Source: Undaria pinnatifida
Taxonomy: Eukaryota > Sar > Phaeophyceae > Laminariales > Alariaceae
Direction: 5' to 3'
Length of the DNA stretch: 64,000 nt
NCBI GenBank assembly: GCA_012845835.1
Contig: JABAKD010000023.1
Coordinates: 20,446,691-20,510,690, forward strand
Shown: piece after piece, positions 23,154 through 35,626 of the stretch
Layout of the letters: the number at the start of each line of letters is the position of its first letter
How positions within the stretch are numbered: position 1 is the first letter of the stretch
Made by a program: the position numbers and the translations under genes
The notes under the pieces: generated by a model
Databases searched by the model: none
The model's input: only the letters and a program-made list of their open reading frames with translations
What the model was told of the DNA's origin: nothing

Positions 23154-24085
23154 TCAACAGGGGTGAGACTCGTCTAACCATTGCGGTCGTGTTCCGTGGC
23201 AGGCTCCGGCAAGCGAGACAGAAAGTCGGCGTTGCCGTTCGCGCTTCCTTTGCGACACTCGAGTGTGTAGTCGAACGCAGTGAGGAACTCGAGCCATCTC
23301 TGGCCTCAAGCGTTGTGGTCCCCCACTTTGCCTATGTTTTCCGGCACCTTTTTTCAGAGAATATGCGAAACTTGGTGCCCCAAAGGTAGCCGCGGAGGCG
23401 ATTGAGAGCCTAGACGATGCTGCCAACCTCCAAATCAAGAGGAGCCCAATGCCTTTCCGAGTCGGCTGATGTACGCGATCGGTTTTATGGAGCCGCCCGT
23501 CTGCTCCTGTTTGAGAGCAGTGTAAGAGCGGCGCCGAACCCGTCGATGCAGGCGTCGCAATACACGTAAAATGGGCGTGAGCCGTCGGCGACGGCGTCCC
23601 AATCGAGGAAAACGAGGACCGGCGGGGTCGTGAGCTCTGCCAATATTTCTCGCACCAACTTCTCCATAGCAGGCGTGAATGCAAACTTAACCCCCTTCCG
23701 GAGGAGCGCGTTAATCGGGCGAAGCCTCTTCCATAAGTCGGGCAAACAATTGCGGTAACAGTTGACACCGCCCATGAGTGCGCGCACCTGCTTCACGTCT
23801 GTGGGCATCGGCATATTGGTCAATGCCGACACTTTTTTTTTTGGCGTTTGGACGTAGGCCTGCCGGGAAGATGGAGTGGCCCAGAAAGTTCGCATCGGTG
23901 GCACCCAATCGCGCCTTCGAGGGGTAAAGCTTGAGATTATGCTTTCGAAGGCGCTCGTAGAGGGAGCGAATCGTTCGAACATGGGCTACCGGGGCGAAAT
24001 CGAACACGATGACATCGTCGAGGTATGCTGCCACCTGTTTCAAGTCCTTGGTCACCTCATACATAAGCCAGCCCACCATGCCACT
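23154..24085 (-). pseudogene. E1 reverse transcriptase / RNase H remnant
   Basis: The RT catalytic motif YLDDVIVF lies about 40 residues from the truncated start, followed by the connection region (FLGHSIFPAGLRPN) in the first frame (24079-23711). A second frame (23982-23485) continues with DVKQVRALMGGVNCYRN and the start of RNase H (YVYCDACIDGFGAAL). Later RNase H pieces lie in further frames (KQEQTGGSIKPIAYISRLGK; then DYTLECRKGSANGNADFLSR near 23220). It copies element RNA into DNA in the live family. Here at least two frameshifts separate the parts. Confidence 0.85.
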
Positions 24086-24459
24086 AAATAAGAAACGAAC
24101 AAAATATCAAGAAAGGAGAACTGAAAATTATCAATCAATTGGAAATAAAGAGGGAAACAGTATGGCGAAGGCAGTAACTGGATATGAACACGAGGGCGAA
24201 ACATATACATATTCAAGCCAGTACACCCCACAATTTGCAAGGAAAAGAAGGGGAAAGAAGAAAAGTCAAAGAGGGAAAAAAACGAAAATATTGTTGTCTC
24301 GAGTATGTCCTATACATTGAACTAATATTTTCTCCCGTCTAATATACATTCACCACAACCAGTGTCTGTGCGGATTCCCCCTGCACGTGTTTATGATACG
24401 AAGACGTAAAGGGGTACCTGGGGTGTGGTGGACGAAGTACTCGCAGCCCATCGTCGCTT

Positions 24460-24920
24460 TTCCAGGAATTTGGACAAGCAGTCGATTAATTGGAATTTCC
24501 CCGACAACCGGTATGAGAGGCTGTCATTTAACAGGATTTACTAAATGTGTTGTTTGGATGCTATCAGTCAATGGAATTGCCCGGATAAATGATTGCAATT
24601 ATTTCATTTTGTCGAATTTGCACAAACGATTAATCAGGAAGATCGTTACATAATTGTAATTGTCCGTGCAATTGGTGTGTAAGTTGGACAATCAATTGAA
24701 ATTGACCGGACATTCGATTTCTATTAGTTGCAATTGTCGAACGCAACTGACACGGCCATTGCATTGCAATAGACTGTTACAGGGACAATAGAGTCGGGAT
24801 TTCGACCACAGCAGGCTGTTGACTTCTGCAATACAATTCATGGTCATACATTGAATACATTCTTGCCGTAGATTTCGACACTATATAATTAACAGAAATC
24901 GTGTGGACAATAGAACATGG
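24460..24920. repeat. AT-rich degenerate array related to 4960-6240
   Basis: Units of the form caattgNaattgNccggacaa recur (near 24550, 24650, 24690 and 24720), with aatagac-like pieces. There is no ORF. It is probably the same old repeat as the 5-6 kb array. Confidence 0.45.
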
Positions 24921-26470
24921 TGCAGATCTATTTAATATAATAGCCCGGAGGATTGATGTCGTTTGGAGTATATTAATTTGACTTAAGAGACCACATCAGG
25001 CGCTCAACTGCAATAGAGACCCATTGATAGAGTATTGTCCTCTTGTCTACAAGTATTGTTCGGGGCGTGGTATTTCAAATATATAATACAACGTGCTCCG
25101 CCGCAGCGGGGTGACGCCCGCCTGCAGCTCCCGTACTGACCAAGGGTGCAGTATCATACGCTGTACCTGTGACAGAGTACTGCCAAGAGCTGCACCAGGA
25201 ACACTAGCAACCAATCATCTTCGAGCGAAGAGACGGGAGAAAGCACTGGGGGGCGGGAAGAAAAGAATATCGCCATCATGTGTCAGGCACAATATGCAAA
25301 TGGACCCTCTAAAAGTAGTGCAGCAGCTGACCACTCGGAAGTAACGCGATAGCGCCAAACGGTTCGACTACTATCGCCAGCCATCGTTCTCATCCAGTTT
25401 CTCTACCGTCTCCCCCTCTCAGACCTACTTGAAAGTGGTATTCGCTCGTACCTAGCAGCAGAACTACTACGAGTACTCGTATAAAACACCTATGGTAGTT
25501 CGCAGGCGCAGCTGCATGCGGATTTCTCCCGCAGCCGACCGACTTTTCGCGCGGATTCTTCACCGAGGCATGCCTCTTCCCCTGTGCACCCATCGGCGCC
25601 ACAGATCTACCCGCATCACCTGCACGTGTCCCGTGTGCGGACAAACGTCGGAATATCAACAAATGACTGCCGTCTCAGCGATCTGGGGAGTGTTTCCCTC
25701 TCGCGCTCCACAGGTATGTTTTGGTGTGCTTTCTTCGGGTGCGTGTTCTTCGACCACGAACCTCCCCGGAAGCTTGACCATCCTGCCGGAGCTGACCTCG
25801 TGGGGGTACCCAGGGAGCTCGAGATCTATGAGGAACTGCACCCCCAGCAAACTCATGCCGTCCAGGTCTCGTAGCGATGACGTCACCATACGTTTTACCA
25901 CCATGTTATCGTATGGTACGAGGTAGACGAGCACGGTGAACGTCGAAACCTCAGGACAGAGACCACCGCAACAGCTATTGTAACGGATGTGATGTGGAGG
26001 CAATTTACGTGGCACTCAGCATCCTGATCGGTAGGTTTACGTTGCCCTGCCCGTTGCAAGGGTTATTAATTATTTTCTCTGTTCGAGAGCATCGATCAAA
26101 AATCCATCCAGCGTGGAGAACCTGTTGGGGTTTCGATGTAAACAATTATCGTTTGCAAGCGGGGATCAAAATATAATTATTTATGATCGCCCCTCTACTA
26201 TTCCGCATGATTGTCTGGCAGTCAATGGGAGTCACAGAGCTTCGCTACGCCGTCGAAAGGGCATTGTCTCACTCGCGAGGTGATGATGGCTGAAAGGGGA
26301 AAATTATCACAGAAAATAGCGTCTTCAACTCCAAGACCTAAAAATTGCACGTATATACTGATTAGAGTGGGCCCGAAAAATTCGCCGGGACAGGTTCTGG
26401 CCGAAAACGTGCTTGACGCAAGTACCCTATCGGGGGCAATACAAGCCGTGCCTAACATCTACTACTAGGA
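24921..26470. other. Stretch without a supported gene
   Basis: A minus ORF (26015-25656, 119 aa) has a protein-like central part (LLGVQFLIDLELPGYP), but I recognise no family, and a plus ORF overlaps it. Nothing else is supported. Confidence 0.35.
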
Positions 26471-26478
26471 AAAATCAG

Positions 26479-26715
26479 GGACGAAAATGTGATCCCCTGG
26501 GACAATACCGCCCCGCGCGGTGTGGACACCTCAACCAGGGCACTTCGTTTTTGGTTGGGACGGGTGAATCCAGCGGCACCCGGGGAATATATGGTGTTGT
26601 TCCCGGATCAGATGTCCTTCCGTAAAATATTAAAACCCAGCAACAGTTGAGACGAAAACGGTGATCCTCCGGGACGATGCCGCCGCCCCGCACGGTGAAA
26701 ACACCGACTCTGAGA
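26479..26715. repeat. Direct repeat of about 50 bp, offset 172 bp
   Basis: The intervals 26479-26530 and 26651-26705 share gacgaaaa, gtgatcc, gggac(a/g)at and ccgccccgc(g/a)cggtg. No gene is associated. Confidence 0.7.
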
Positions 26716-29069
26716 CACACCATTGGGTGAGAGCTGGGGCTCGTGAACTAACAGTTGGCACGCAGAACAGCGAGAGAGGGGAGATAGGCAGGGAGATCGT
26801 GAGTACGATGGATGAAGCCGCATCAACCATTGGTGGCTTGGCCTCTCTGGATCCTGGCGACGCCCCTGGATTGTTCTTCCTCAGTGGCAGTTGAAGTCTT
26901 CATGGTGTACTAGTTCCACGTTTTTTCGGCTCGTCTCGTGTATTTTCCTTTATTTGATGTTAGATTTCTGGCGTTTCTAGTGCTGGTGGGAGCCTGCCCT
27001 GTGATCAAGAGTTTGAGCAACGGGAACTAACATTAACTCGATAACTTGTTTTTTTCTCTTTGGGGGGTTCTGCGGAGAATCTGATTAAAACATATATTAC
27101 CAACAACATTTGTATCATACCAGGACGTACGATGCATCGCAAGTCACGATTTGGTATCGCGCTATTCAACACATGTTTTTACGTAGGAAATCCTTGTTCC
27201 AATCTTCCATTAGGTAGGCTGTGCGTCGCAGCGTGCAGTAGTCTGCGCACTCCTGTACCACCATACAATGTTTTTAGCTTACATTCTTTCTCAGTCAATC
27301 TACCACCATATTTCCTTTGAAGAACCGCCCCAAAATCAACACATTTTTAGCTCTAGTGTAGCCGAATCGCGTAATAGCGTGCCTCTAACAGTGTGTTTGC
27401 CTATGAAACATCGCCCAAAATCAACGCATGTTGTGAAGGGAAAACCAATCGCGAAGAGACGAGCCTCTGGCAGTACGCCTCCTGCGGGCCCCTCTCACCA
27501 GCCTGGGGCGGGCGGTTTCAACTTCGCCGCAACAGTGCGCTAGTCGGGTCCAGTGTACTGTTTACTTTCGTAGTCAGTCCTTGCTGTACTGGCTGTAGCT
27601 ACGAGGGGCCGCCCTACAAATACCCATTCTACAAATGGTAATATCACGAAACGTAATAATACCCAGGCTTGGAAAGCAAACATGCTACCGACGCTCACTG
27701 CAAGTAGGAAGGGTTAGACTCTAGTATCCCGGAGCCAATGTTAAATCATTAAAATGGCCAGAAGATAAATAAAGTATTAATTTTACATTCAAGGGGAGGA
27801 AATACTGACGTAACGTTTTCAAACGGTAAATCGCTACTGGGTAACGACTGAGCGAGGCGCATATCACGTTGATGGTGGCTAGTGCCAGATGTCGGTCCCT
27901 TTTTTTGCTTCGCTACTACTATGGGATCCTTAGCACAGCATTGTTCTACGTTTATTGATAGACTGGTCCATGTATGTGTGCCATTGCTTTTTCCCTCACT
28001 TTATCGGTGGTGAATTTAGTACCCCTGTGGCCGCATCTCGTATTGTCTCGTTGGCTGTCTTTGTGTGCTGTTCTTCCGCGCTACTCTGCGCTATGTCATG
28101 CCCTCTACGCATGAAAATCCAAGTCCATGTCCCGACTCATCTGCACAATGGGGGCCGCTTCTGGCCCCCTTCGATCTCGACGCTGAACCCTTGGAGGTCG
28201 CTGCTTTGTTATCCCGTTCGCTCCTTCTCCTGTCCTACAGGGTGACAGTTGCGGCAGGTCAACTTCCAAAAAATCGTTCTTTTCGGCGCTCGCGTTTTGC
28301 CCATGCGTACAATGAGCCGCGCGAACATCACCGCCCATCTACCTTACACCGCCGTCGCAATGCTCTTGCAGCCTGTCATTCCAGTGCGTAGGTATATAAC
28401 ATGGTGCGGTCGTTGCGTTTCTTTTCCCGCCAGCGAAGGCATGGAAGGGAAGGAAACGGTGGGGTTTGAGGTAGATATTCGTAGTGGTGCTTGCTCGAGC
28501 TCCACCTCGCGCTCCCGTTCAGCAGAGTTTCGACAATTTCGGTATTCAGCATTCACCCTCTCTGCTGTAGACGCACGTTTGGACAGGCTTTCATTGCTAA
28601 GCGATACCACTTTCAAGATTTTTGCACTTGCCGAGTAATCTTGTCACGAGGGATATCGTTTCCGATTAAGGTCCCGTTTAAGGAACGAACTCGTTTGTCT
28701 GGTTGCATACCTGCCCAATTGCGGCATCAGCGAACGGCATCTCGTTCTGGCAGTACCTATCTCCATCTTGGTCTCTGGCACTGTCAACCTTTCTGCCGAG
28801 CACGTCGTCGCGTTGAACATTGTCTCGTCTTCGAGTTTCTCGGGCGGCTCAAAAAAATGCCTGCCCCGCCAGTATTCAGAACGCTCCGTATCGTCTGTGG
28901 GGCTTCTGCCTCTCGGTTCTCCTTGCCGGTATCTTTCCTAGTTTGCCTCATTTCTCCTTGTTTCGCCGAAGGTGCACCATGCGATCTACAATGTACTGAA
29001 AGGCTTACACTGTTATCTGCCTTGGCGCGCGAGGTGGTAGTTATATTCCCTTATAATCCACATCATTGA
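26716..29069. other. Stretch with open frames but no identified gene
   Basis: The part 27955-29069 is unusually open on both strands: plus 28065-28391, 28249-28638 and 28491-29069; minus 28616-28344 and 28338-28105. None shows a motif I recognise. The overlap of frames suggests base composition rather than genes, but a decayed gag-like gene cannot be excluded. Confidence 0.3.
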
Positions 29070-32000
29070 TGCTGCCACACATAAATAGCTGAGTTCGTCC
29101 TTCGTGCGGCCGTGGTCTAGATTTCAATCGGTTCGTGGGGGAACCTAAAAATAACAACTACTGTACCAGGCATACAATTATTATTAATAGAACCCTATAC
29201 GTCGTACATAACACATAACGCATGGCATGTGCTACCATCAGCAACAGCATCTGTGTATGTAGCTCCATGCCATAAGCCATGCTACCCATCTTGCTGCTTC
29301 GCCAGAGACGAGGGAGGTGATTTTCGTGCGTAGTGCACTGCCGAAGGCGGTTTAGATCGCGCAGATATGTTGCCCATCTGCATAGGGGTCCCGCTTACAG
29401 TTCAAGCAATGACCTGTTCGTACCGGAAGTACTATGCTAAGGTATGCTTCTGTGATACCAAACTGTAGCGATCACACCCGGCCAGATCGTACCTCTGGGG
29501 TTAAATAACAGGGCTATCCACTAATTTGAACGCGGTCGACAACGTGCCTCACAATATCGCCGGCCAGCCATATTGTAGATAAATCTACCAGAAGGACCTT
29601 CTCGTCTTTGATGGGTTCATTTGGCTTAACGTCCATAACATGTACCAGGTATTGTTTTAGCACTTCTGAGTGTCCCTTGTCAGGTGACCGTGGGTCAAAT
29701 CTTTAGCTTTGTCGGGGGCACGCAGGAGGGGCGCCTGTACATTACAACGCGCGTCTGGGCTCCGGCCGAGCTCTGTGCCGCATGCTTAAGGTCCGAAGTC
29801 ACGCGAGCTGGTTATTTTTCAAGGGGCCCGTTTCGCCGCGCTTAACCGCCCAGGTTAAAGGAAACCCACAATTTCAGCATTAGGGTCATTGCTCCTGTTG
29901 CTCCGTATCTGCTGCATCTGTATCACATCGTCGTTGGCGCTCTTTACGTTGTGGCAGGCACGAGACGAAAAAAGCAGCCGAGTTGAAGCTCTTTCATTTT
30001 ATTTCGCGTCGAGCGGTGCTTCTTTATGCGTAGTTTTCTGTGTGCCTTCCTAGGAATACAAACAAGAGTGGTGAGACTGGTTTTGATTCGGGAATACCAT
30101 GTATGTCGCGTAAAATGATCCAGACCCGCACTTCCTATGAAACTAAAAACAGCCGCGCAGCCGCAGCCCACGATACAACAGCAACGGTAAAACAACACCT
30201 GCCCTTCAAGTTATTATCTATGACAGTCACGGTGCTTATCTGTGTGCGTGCGGTGCTCAGTAGGAAATCCGACCTCGACCTTGTTTTCGCGCCGAATGCA
30301 GACATCAACTACACACCGTTGAAGCTCATACATTTGACCATCCGTGTACCCCATTTTCAACTTGCGACATCCCCGGGATTTCTGTAGTCACATCCCCAAA
30401 GAAAAAAATTCCGAATGCAGAAATCAACCACACACCGTTGAAGCTCATACTTTTGACCGCCCGTGTACATGCACCCCAGTTTCAACTTGCGACATCTCCG
30501 GGATTTCTTTAGCCACATCCCGAAGGAGAACCTTGCACCAGGTACCAGGTACCTGGTATTTTTTACGGATGTTTCCAAGATATTCCTAGTGCAACTATTA
30601 ATATATACTTGGTATGCAGCATGCTTAAATATTCTACCGGAGTGTGAGAGTCTGCACTTCATATGTTGTTCCTTGAATTGTCAAGTTTCGTCTCTGCTCT
30701 ACTGCTGTTTTATTTTCCATCGTCGAGCAAATAGCACCACTGTTGTTGAGCAATTGTATCGATATTGAAGCAATTGGAGTGTGTTACGTCTAAATGATAC
30801 AATGTGAAAACGTGCACATCTGTGGGAGAATTTCCAGGTAACTGTCTGTTATGTCCATAAGTTTGCACACGGCCAAAAAGTACAGCTACATGTCGACTTC
30901 GCCGGGAGGAGCACCAGGACCGTTCCTACTGTCGCCTCCCGACGCTTTCCTTCTTAGAATCTCTCTTGGGATAGTGCAATTCGCTTACGTGTCAACATAT
31001 AAGTGGGGGGCTGATTTGACTTGCCGTGCTCGCTTGGCGTGTTGTTGTATTGGTCTAGATACACCAAATAAGTGATAAAATCACGTCAACGGACTATCGC
31101 CCAACAAGGAGTGCTGTAGCCTCATTATCAATAGTCTCGCAGGCTTATGATAGCACTAATGTTAGTAGTTCTTGCAACCAGCTCTTCAGCGTGTCCGCAG
31201 GGGATTGCTATACACAGGGCATGCGGTTCTTCTAGCGAGGGCATGCAGTTCTTCGCCGCCGGTACACATCTGGCTAAGGAGCATTGTTCCAATCTGTATC
31301 GCGTGGCCAACGTGAACGGTATCCAATATGTAATATAACTCCATGTGCGCGATATAGGCACGAAGAGCGCGACAGCCGAACCGGCACTGTAGCTCCGCAG
31401 TGCGCTTTTATGTCGTGGCTCTTCTTGTGGAAATTCTGGTCAAACGTAAGACATGTGCGCCTTGTACGCCGAGTGAGCTATATTTCGCAATATGACCAAT
31501 TTTACGGGCACCATCTGCTTAGATAGATCAAGCTAAACAGCTAACGAAAGTCCAATCAGCGCGTCTTTGGGGGCGTTGGAGTTTGCTAACTCCACTAGGC
31601 TTCTCGTTAGATGTGCTGATTAGGCTCAGGACTCGAGCAGTAAACGAGCAACAATGGCGATGACGCAGTGTCATGAAGAGCGGGAAATTATCCATTCACG
31701 GTCGGTCCGTACGTGTACGATTGAGAGTCGCATGCGAGGTGTTTCGTGATGCACGTGCTCGTCGGTGTTTAGAGCTGACATTTTTGTTTGCGATAATGTC
31801 GTTATGTGTAACATTTATGTTTTCAACGCAAGTGCAATGTGTGACATTTGACCCTTGTTTTTTTTGTTGGATTGTACAAACTGGCGCTTGTTTGCGCGGC
31901 GTCAACTGCTGTTAATGATGCTCTTGTGGTCGGAACGTTTGAATTGCCAATTTTTCAACCGAATCAAGGGTAATAACCAACGGGCAAGTTTTCATGAACA

Positions 32001-32188
32001 CTCAGTTAAGAGTAGACCACCGAACGATTAGTGCCAATCTCTTTGTATTATCGAGGTGCATCGGTCATTAACCCTACGGTATGACGAAGCGGTGCTAAAT
32101 TTGTGCCCTACGTGTTTCTAAGTTGTTTTCCATGCCAATGAATTAATGTAATATCTTCCTCACCTCACGTGGTTGTTGCTGTGAATTC
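29070..32188. other. Stretch without a supported gene
   Basis: Apart from the 119-bp tandem repeat and three TACCWGGTA sites, I see only short ORFs without motifs. Exons of a gene with introns could be missed here. Confidence 0.4.
30292..30530. repeat. Tandem repeat, period 119 bp, two copies
   Basis: ccgaatgcag starts at 30292 and 30411. Both copies continue with cacaccgttgaagctcata, tttgacc, and cttgcgacat followed by ccgggatttct. The end of the second copy (catcccgaaggagaacctt) resembles the outer end of the large inverted repeat. It is followed by overlapping TACCAGGTA and TACCTGGTA sites. Confidence 0.85.
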
Positions 32189-32335
32189 GGCAGTTTCGGC
32201 GACATCTTCCTAGGTGTTGGGCAAAACGGTGAGCAGGTGGCTGTCAAATTTGAGAAGCACAGCGCAAGATGCCCGCAGCTTCGGCACGAGTACAAGGTTT
32301 ATCGTGAACTACAGAACTGCCCTGGCTTCGGACGG
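32189..32335 (+). pseudogene. Casein kinase 1-type kinase exon (N-lobe), isolated
   Basis: A 49-codon open stretch reads GSFGDIFLGVGQNGEQVAVK and continues with CPQLRHEYKVYRELQ. This is the glycine-rich loop, the ATP-binding Lys (VAVK) and the following helix of CK1 kinases, Ser/Thr kinases whose N-lobe has G-S-F-G-D-I and a PQL-x-x-E-x-K-x-Y motif. It ends at CGG followed by gtgag, a good splice donor, and is preceded by ...cggcag, a possible acceptor. I found no exon for the DLLGPSLE region or the HRD loop in the next kilobase. It is either one exon of a gene with long introns or an orphan fragment. Confidence 0.75.
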
Positions 32336-32539
32336 GTGAGAAGCAACGTAGCCGCTGCGATAGGTCCTGTAGGCGACGGGCGCGTCTTTGGCCATTGCAG
32401 GTGCAAGCACGCTAAGGTTTCGCTATATATCGTGTTAATTCGCAGTAGTATTGTATTGGGGATTATGATCGCCTCCACTCCCCACTACCCCAATGGCGGA
32501 GAGGCCGTAATTTTGTACCGGAGGTTTTTCATGCAGGGT

Positions 32540-32640
32540 ACATTTTTGTTGCTGTTCTCGTTTTAACTCACCATCGACATAATCAAGCCCGTGGTCACAG
32601 GACAGGCTCCAATCTCCGTGGAATTGGTGCTCAGTTCTCG
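32540..32640 (-). repeat. Short 3' fragment of the LINE tail
   Basis: It matches the LINE 3' terminus (ataatcaagcccgtggtcac, aggacaggctcca) and has a ttgttg-type tail on its left. It is diverged and lacks the LINE body, as expected for a strongly 5'-truncated copy. Confidence 0.6.
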
Positions 32641-35115
32641 ACAGTTCTTGCTTCATGGAGTAATGAAAAAAGTAGGCCCGGAGGTGGAAAACCTAAATTT
32701 CTACGAAATATATCCCTATGCATATTGTTGGCCGTTCAAGGACGTAAGCGACGAGAACTATCAAAATGCATTGTAAGTATCATATAATTCTGACTGGCGG
32801 TAGTGACTGGCAGTATCCGCCCACGCTACTGCAAGTGCCGGCAGGGCTTGCAGCATCGAATGCCAAAACACTTGACGTGCAGGCAGTATCCGTAGTACAT
32901 AACCCTAACATGCTGGGAATACTCGCAGTATGAGCAGTATCAAACCCTACAGTACTCGCAGTGTACCCTGAGTACCTGGTATCAAGTACTTGGTACATCA
33001 TGGAGAGAGCATCTGTGCAGGATTTCGACTTTGTCCCACAATTTTGCGCAGAAAACGTACACAGCAGACAGATGTCCCTCGGAATGGCGTTTTTTGTAGG
33101 GGAAACACTGAAGGAGCTGAGAATACTGGCATTCCGTCGTCAAGCCCAATGTAACTGAACTTTGTTTAGCAGGTCGCCCGCAATAAAAACACCGCAGTAT
33201 CTCCCGTGTGCATAAAACAGACAAAAAAATGCGTACCCTGGTACGATGCGTGCCTACCCTTATGTAATTTTCTGCACCTTAAAAGCTCTAATGGAAATAA
33301 ATTGAGTTTTTGCTAGCCCCCTTCTCAATATTCAACGACTCTCCGCCATACCCGGTATAATAATAGTAGCAGGAGCAGTAGTAGCAGCAGTAGGATACGG
33401 ACCCAAGGTAGATGTGCACCTATGGTCGATCCAAGTTCGTTCATGAATGGAGACAGTAGCTTGAGAGTACCGCCGCAGTTTTTTACGGCAAAAATAACAC
33501 ATGGTTGTCGTCTGTGTGTAAAGAGTGATCGTAGATTAAATATGCTGTGGATCATATTACTCTATACTGGCTGATGAAAAGGTGAGGCCAGATTTTCCGG
33601 TGGCTTTACCTTGTTTTGCTGCACCTGGCTGGACAGCGATCTAGGGCATCGCAAGCAGACAATGCCATGTGCTTGGGTTCGTCGTCGTCATGCTTATGGC
33701 CCTTGTGCGGACGAACGAAAGACCATGACAGGGACGGTCGATCATGGCTTCCTGTGGTGTACTTCTCTGACCTTAGGACTATCCGAAAAAAAGGGCTTTG
33801 TAACATATAACTGGTATATGTTAATACCAAAGCGGTTCTGATGTTTGAGGACAAACCGGTATCTGTCTGTCTGTACCTGTTTGTGCATTACCCCTACAGC
33901 TATAGCGCAGCAGTCCCAACTTCGGACAGGTAGCCTGCTAGGATCCGAGGGGATACTCCTCGTTCGAGCGCGGGTCGTCCAGAGAGCAGAAATTGGATGT
34001 CTTTCCTGTAGCTGATGAGCCACGGAGCAACTTCTATCTGCGGGACTCGCACGGAATTCGTTGAGTGGATACTTTGATGCTTGCGGTATGGGTCCCCACT
34101 TCCTTACTGAAAGTTGCGTAAACACCGGGGGGAGGGTACGATACGGATACGAGTATTCTCCCGACTGACCGACGACCTCGCTGCTACAAATGTTCAGGGC
34201 ACACCTCGTGACACGTATTCCAAACGATGTGCCGCGCGTGTAGTGCTCGACGTGTAGATCTGCATGAGCGCGAGGTGTTTCCTACGAGGACCCAATGTGA
34301 CCATGAAAAGAGTATTTTCCGACAGAATTGTGCATTTTTCGACGCGCCGTGACTCCGTACATACATCATGAACACGAGTGTCGCCCGAGGGCTAAACATG
34401 TTTGATGAGTTGGCCGTCATAATAAGTACCAACTCCGGTGAAGTCAAAATCTCAGTATTATTTTTTTCGTTACCGCGTGCGTGTTTTGAGCATTTTTTAT
34501 TTTTTTGCTGGTATTGCTGCTGAGAGCCAGTCATCATGTTAATTTAAGCGGGTAGTTATCTATTTTAGGTGCGCGCATTATTTGTTTGGCAATTGACGCG
34601 AATAGTAGCACGAAGAGAGTGGATACAATAAATAATGATGAGGGGTCTAACTACTCCCTCATGTTCAGAAACTACACTACTTTCTCCAGTGTTGGAGCCT
34701 ATAGCCCTATGGCCGGCTACTGTGTTGTATTCTGCATGAATGCGTAGATCTTGTTCCTGCACCTCATACGTTTCATATTTGGCTGGGACAATGTGTTAAA
34801 ATCAAACTTACGGCCGCTCCACCCCACCGGTTCTAATTCCTAGAAAATTTGTAACCAACGAGGCGTGGGGTAGTGATAGCAAGGCAAAGCGTGTATCTGA
34901 AAATCGCCCATCTGCGGCAGCCGCTGCTCTCTCCACCTCAAGCGCTCCAAATGCCAGCCATTGTTTGATTGGCCGTAAGCTCTGCTCATAACTTGTCCAT
35001 TAGAGCGGAGGAGAGGCGCAAAGGCTTGGAGTTCCTTGTATAGCGTATATTTTGTGGACGTAGGGTAGCCCGTCGGCACTCCGCATTCCGGGAACTCAGT
35101 GTTATTCTTTAGGCT
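32641..35115. other. Stretch without a supported gene
   Basis: It contains the minisatellite at 32812-32955 and an AGC/AGT-type trinucleotide tract at 33358-33395. ORFs at 33606-34125 (both strands) and 34184-34537 (minus) have no recognisable motif. Confidence 0.4.
32812..32955. repeat. Degenerate minisatellite with cagtat core
   Basis: Units of roughly 42-45 bp carry gcagtat(c/g). On the minus strand they translate to a repeated (V/L)xFDTAxxA pattern. The unit copies are strongly diverged. Confidence 0.5.
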
Positions 35116-35257
35116 TTAGTCCTGGGTTCTGTTTGTCAAATGTGTTAATTCGCTCAACAAATCAGATATATATACGGCCTCTTGGCTCGCGTATGCTAGT
35201 GCTATGTACTCCGATTTGCACGACGAGGCTCCAACAAACGGTTGCGTCTTCGAAATC
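35116..35257 (-). pseudogene. Ty1/copia RNase H fragment
   Basis: The minus frame reads KTQPFVGASSCKSEYIALAY, then SQEAVYISDLLSEL. This is the copia RNase H signature around the catalytic Glu (SS..SEY.AL), where the enzyme degrades the RNA strand during reverse transcription. It stops at TAG 35116-35118. The upstream part of RT and RNase H is absent because the fragment abuts a copia LTR at 35258. Confidence 0.8.
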
Positions 35258-35626
35258 TGAAACATCGACACGTCTCGAGGCTCTGCCTCGGTGCTTAGAG
35301 TCACAGAGGTGGCGCTGAAGTACCTGTTAAGATCACGTGTGAAAAAGAAAGAAGTTAGTTTGAAAGTGGCGCTTATGTGGCCAAAATATGGAAAACAAGA
35401 GAAAACCAGGAGAAGTAAGGAGATCTAAGAAGATGTAAGGAGTTGTCGAGGTAGGGCTGACCGTCACCTGATCAATACCGCACAATGCTCATTTAACGGG
35501 CAGATGTACTCTACGGGCTGTCGTACTTACCGGCAGACCGTTCTATAGTAAAGTTCCTTTCACTATTCCCTGCAACGTTCCTCGATACGTATAGTGGGAA
35601 GTTAGTAACAAGTTGAATACACAACA
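35258..35626 (-). repeat. Copia LTR, second copy
   Basis: On the minus strand it runs from TGTTGTGTATTCAACTTG to GTTTCA, with TG...CA ends. It matches 62205-62558 over its whole length (caggagaagtaaggagat, gaggtagggctgac, ctatagtaaagttcct). At 62.2 kb the same end is followed by a primer-binding site; here it is followed by RNase H sequence, so this copy is part of a deleted or rearranged element. Confidence 0.7.

Larger units (their letters stand above)
20770..24085 (-). mobile_element. E1: 5'-truncated Ty3/gypsy chromovirus-type element
   Basis: On the minus strand, from high to low coordinates, the order is RT palm/thumb, RNase H, integrase HHCC and core, GPY/F-type C-terminus, chromodomain and a Tudor-like tail. 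That is the Ty3/gypsy order. RT starts abruptly near 24085, so gag, protease and the first half of RT are missing. No LTR pair was found. Several frameshifts and a nonsense codon make it inactive. It is clearly GC-richer than its flanks. Confidence 0.85.

Noticed and set aside
32573..32776. Plus ORF continuing from a LINE tail (MTGQ-like start)
   Set aside because: The first third is translated LINE 3' end; the rest has no recognised motif.
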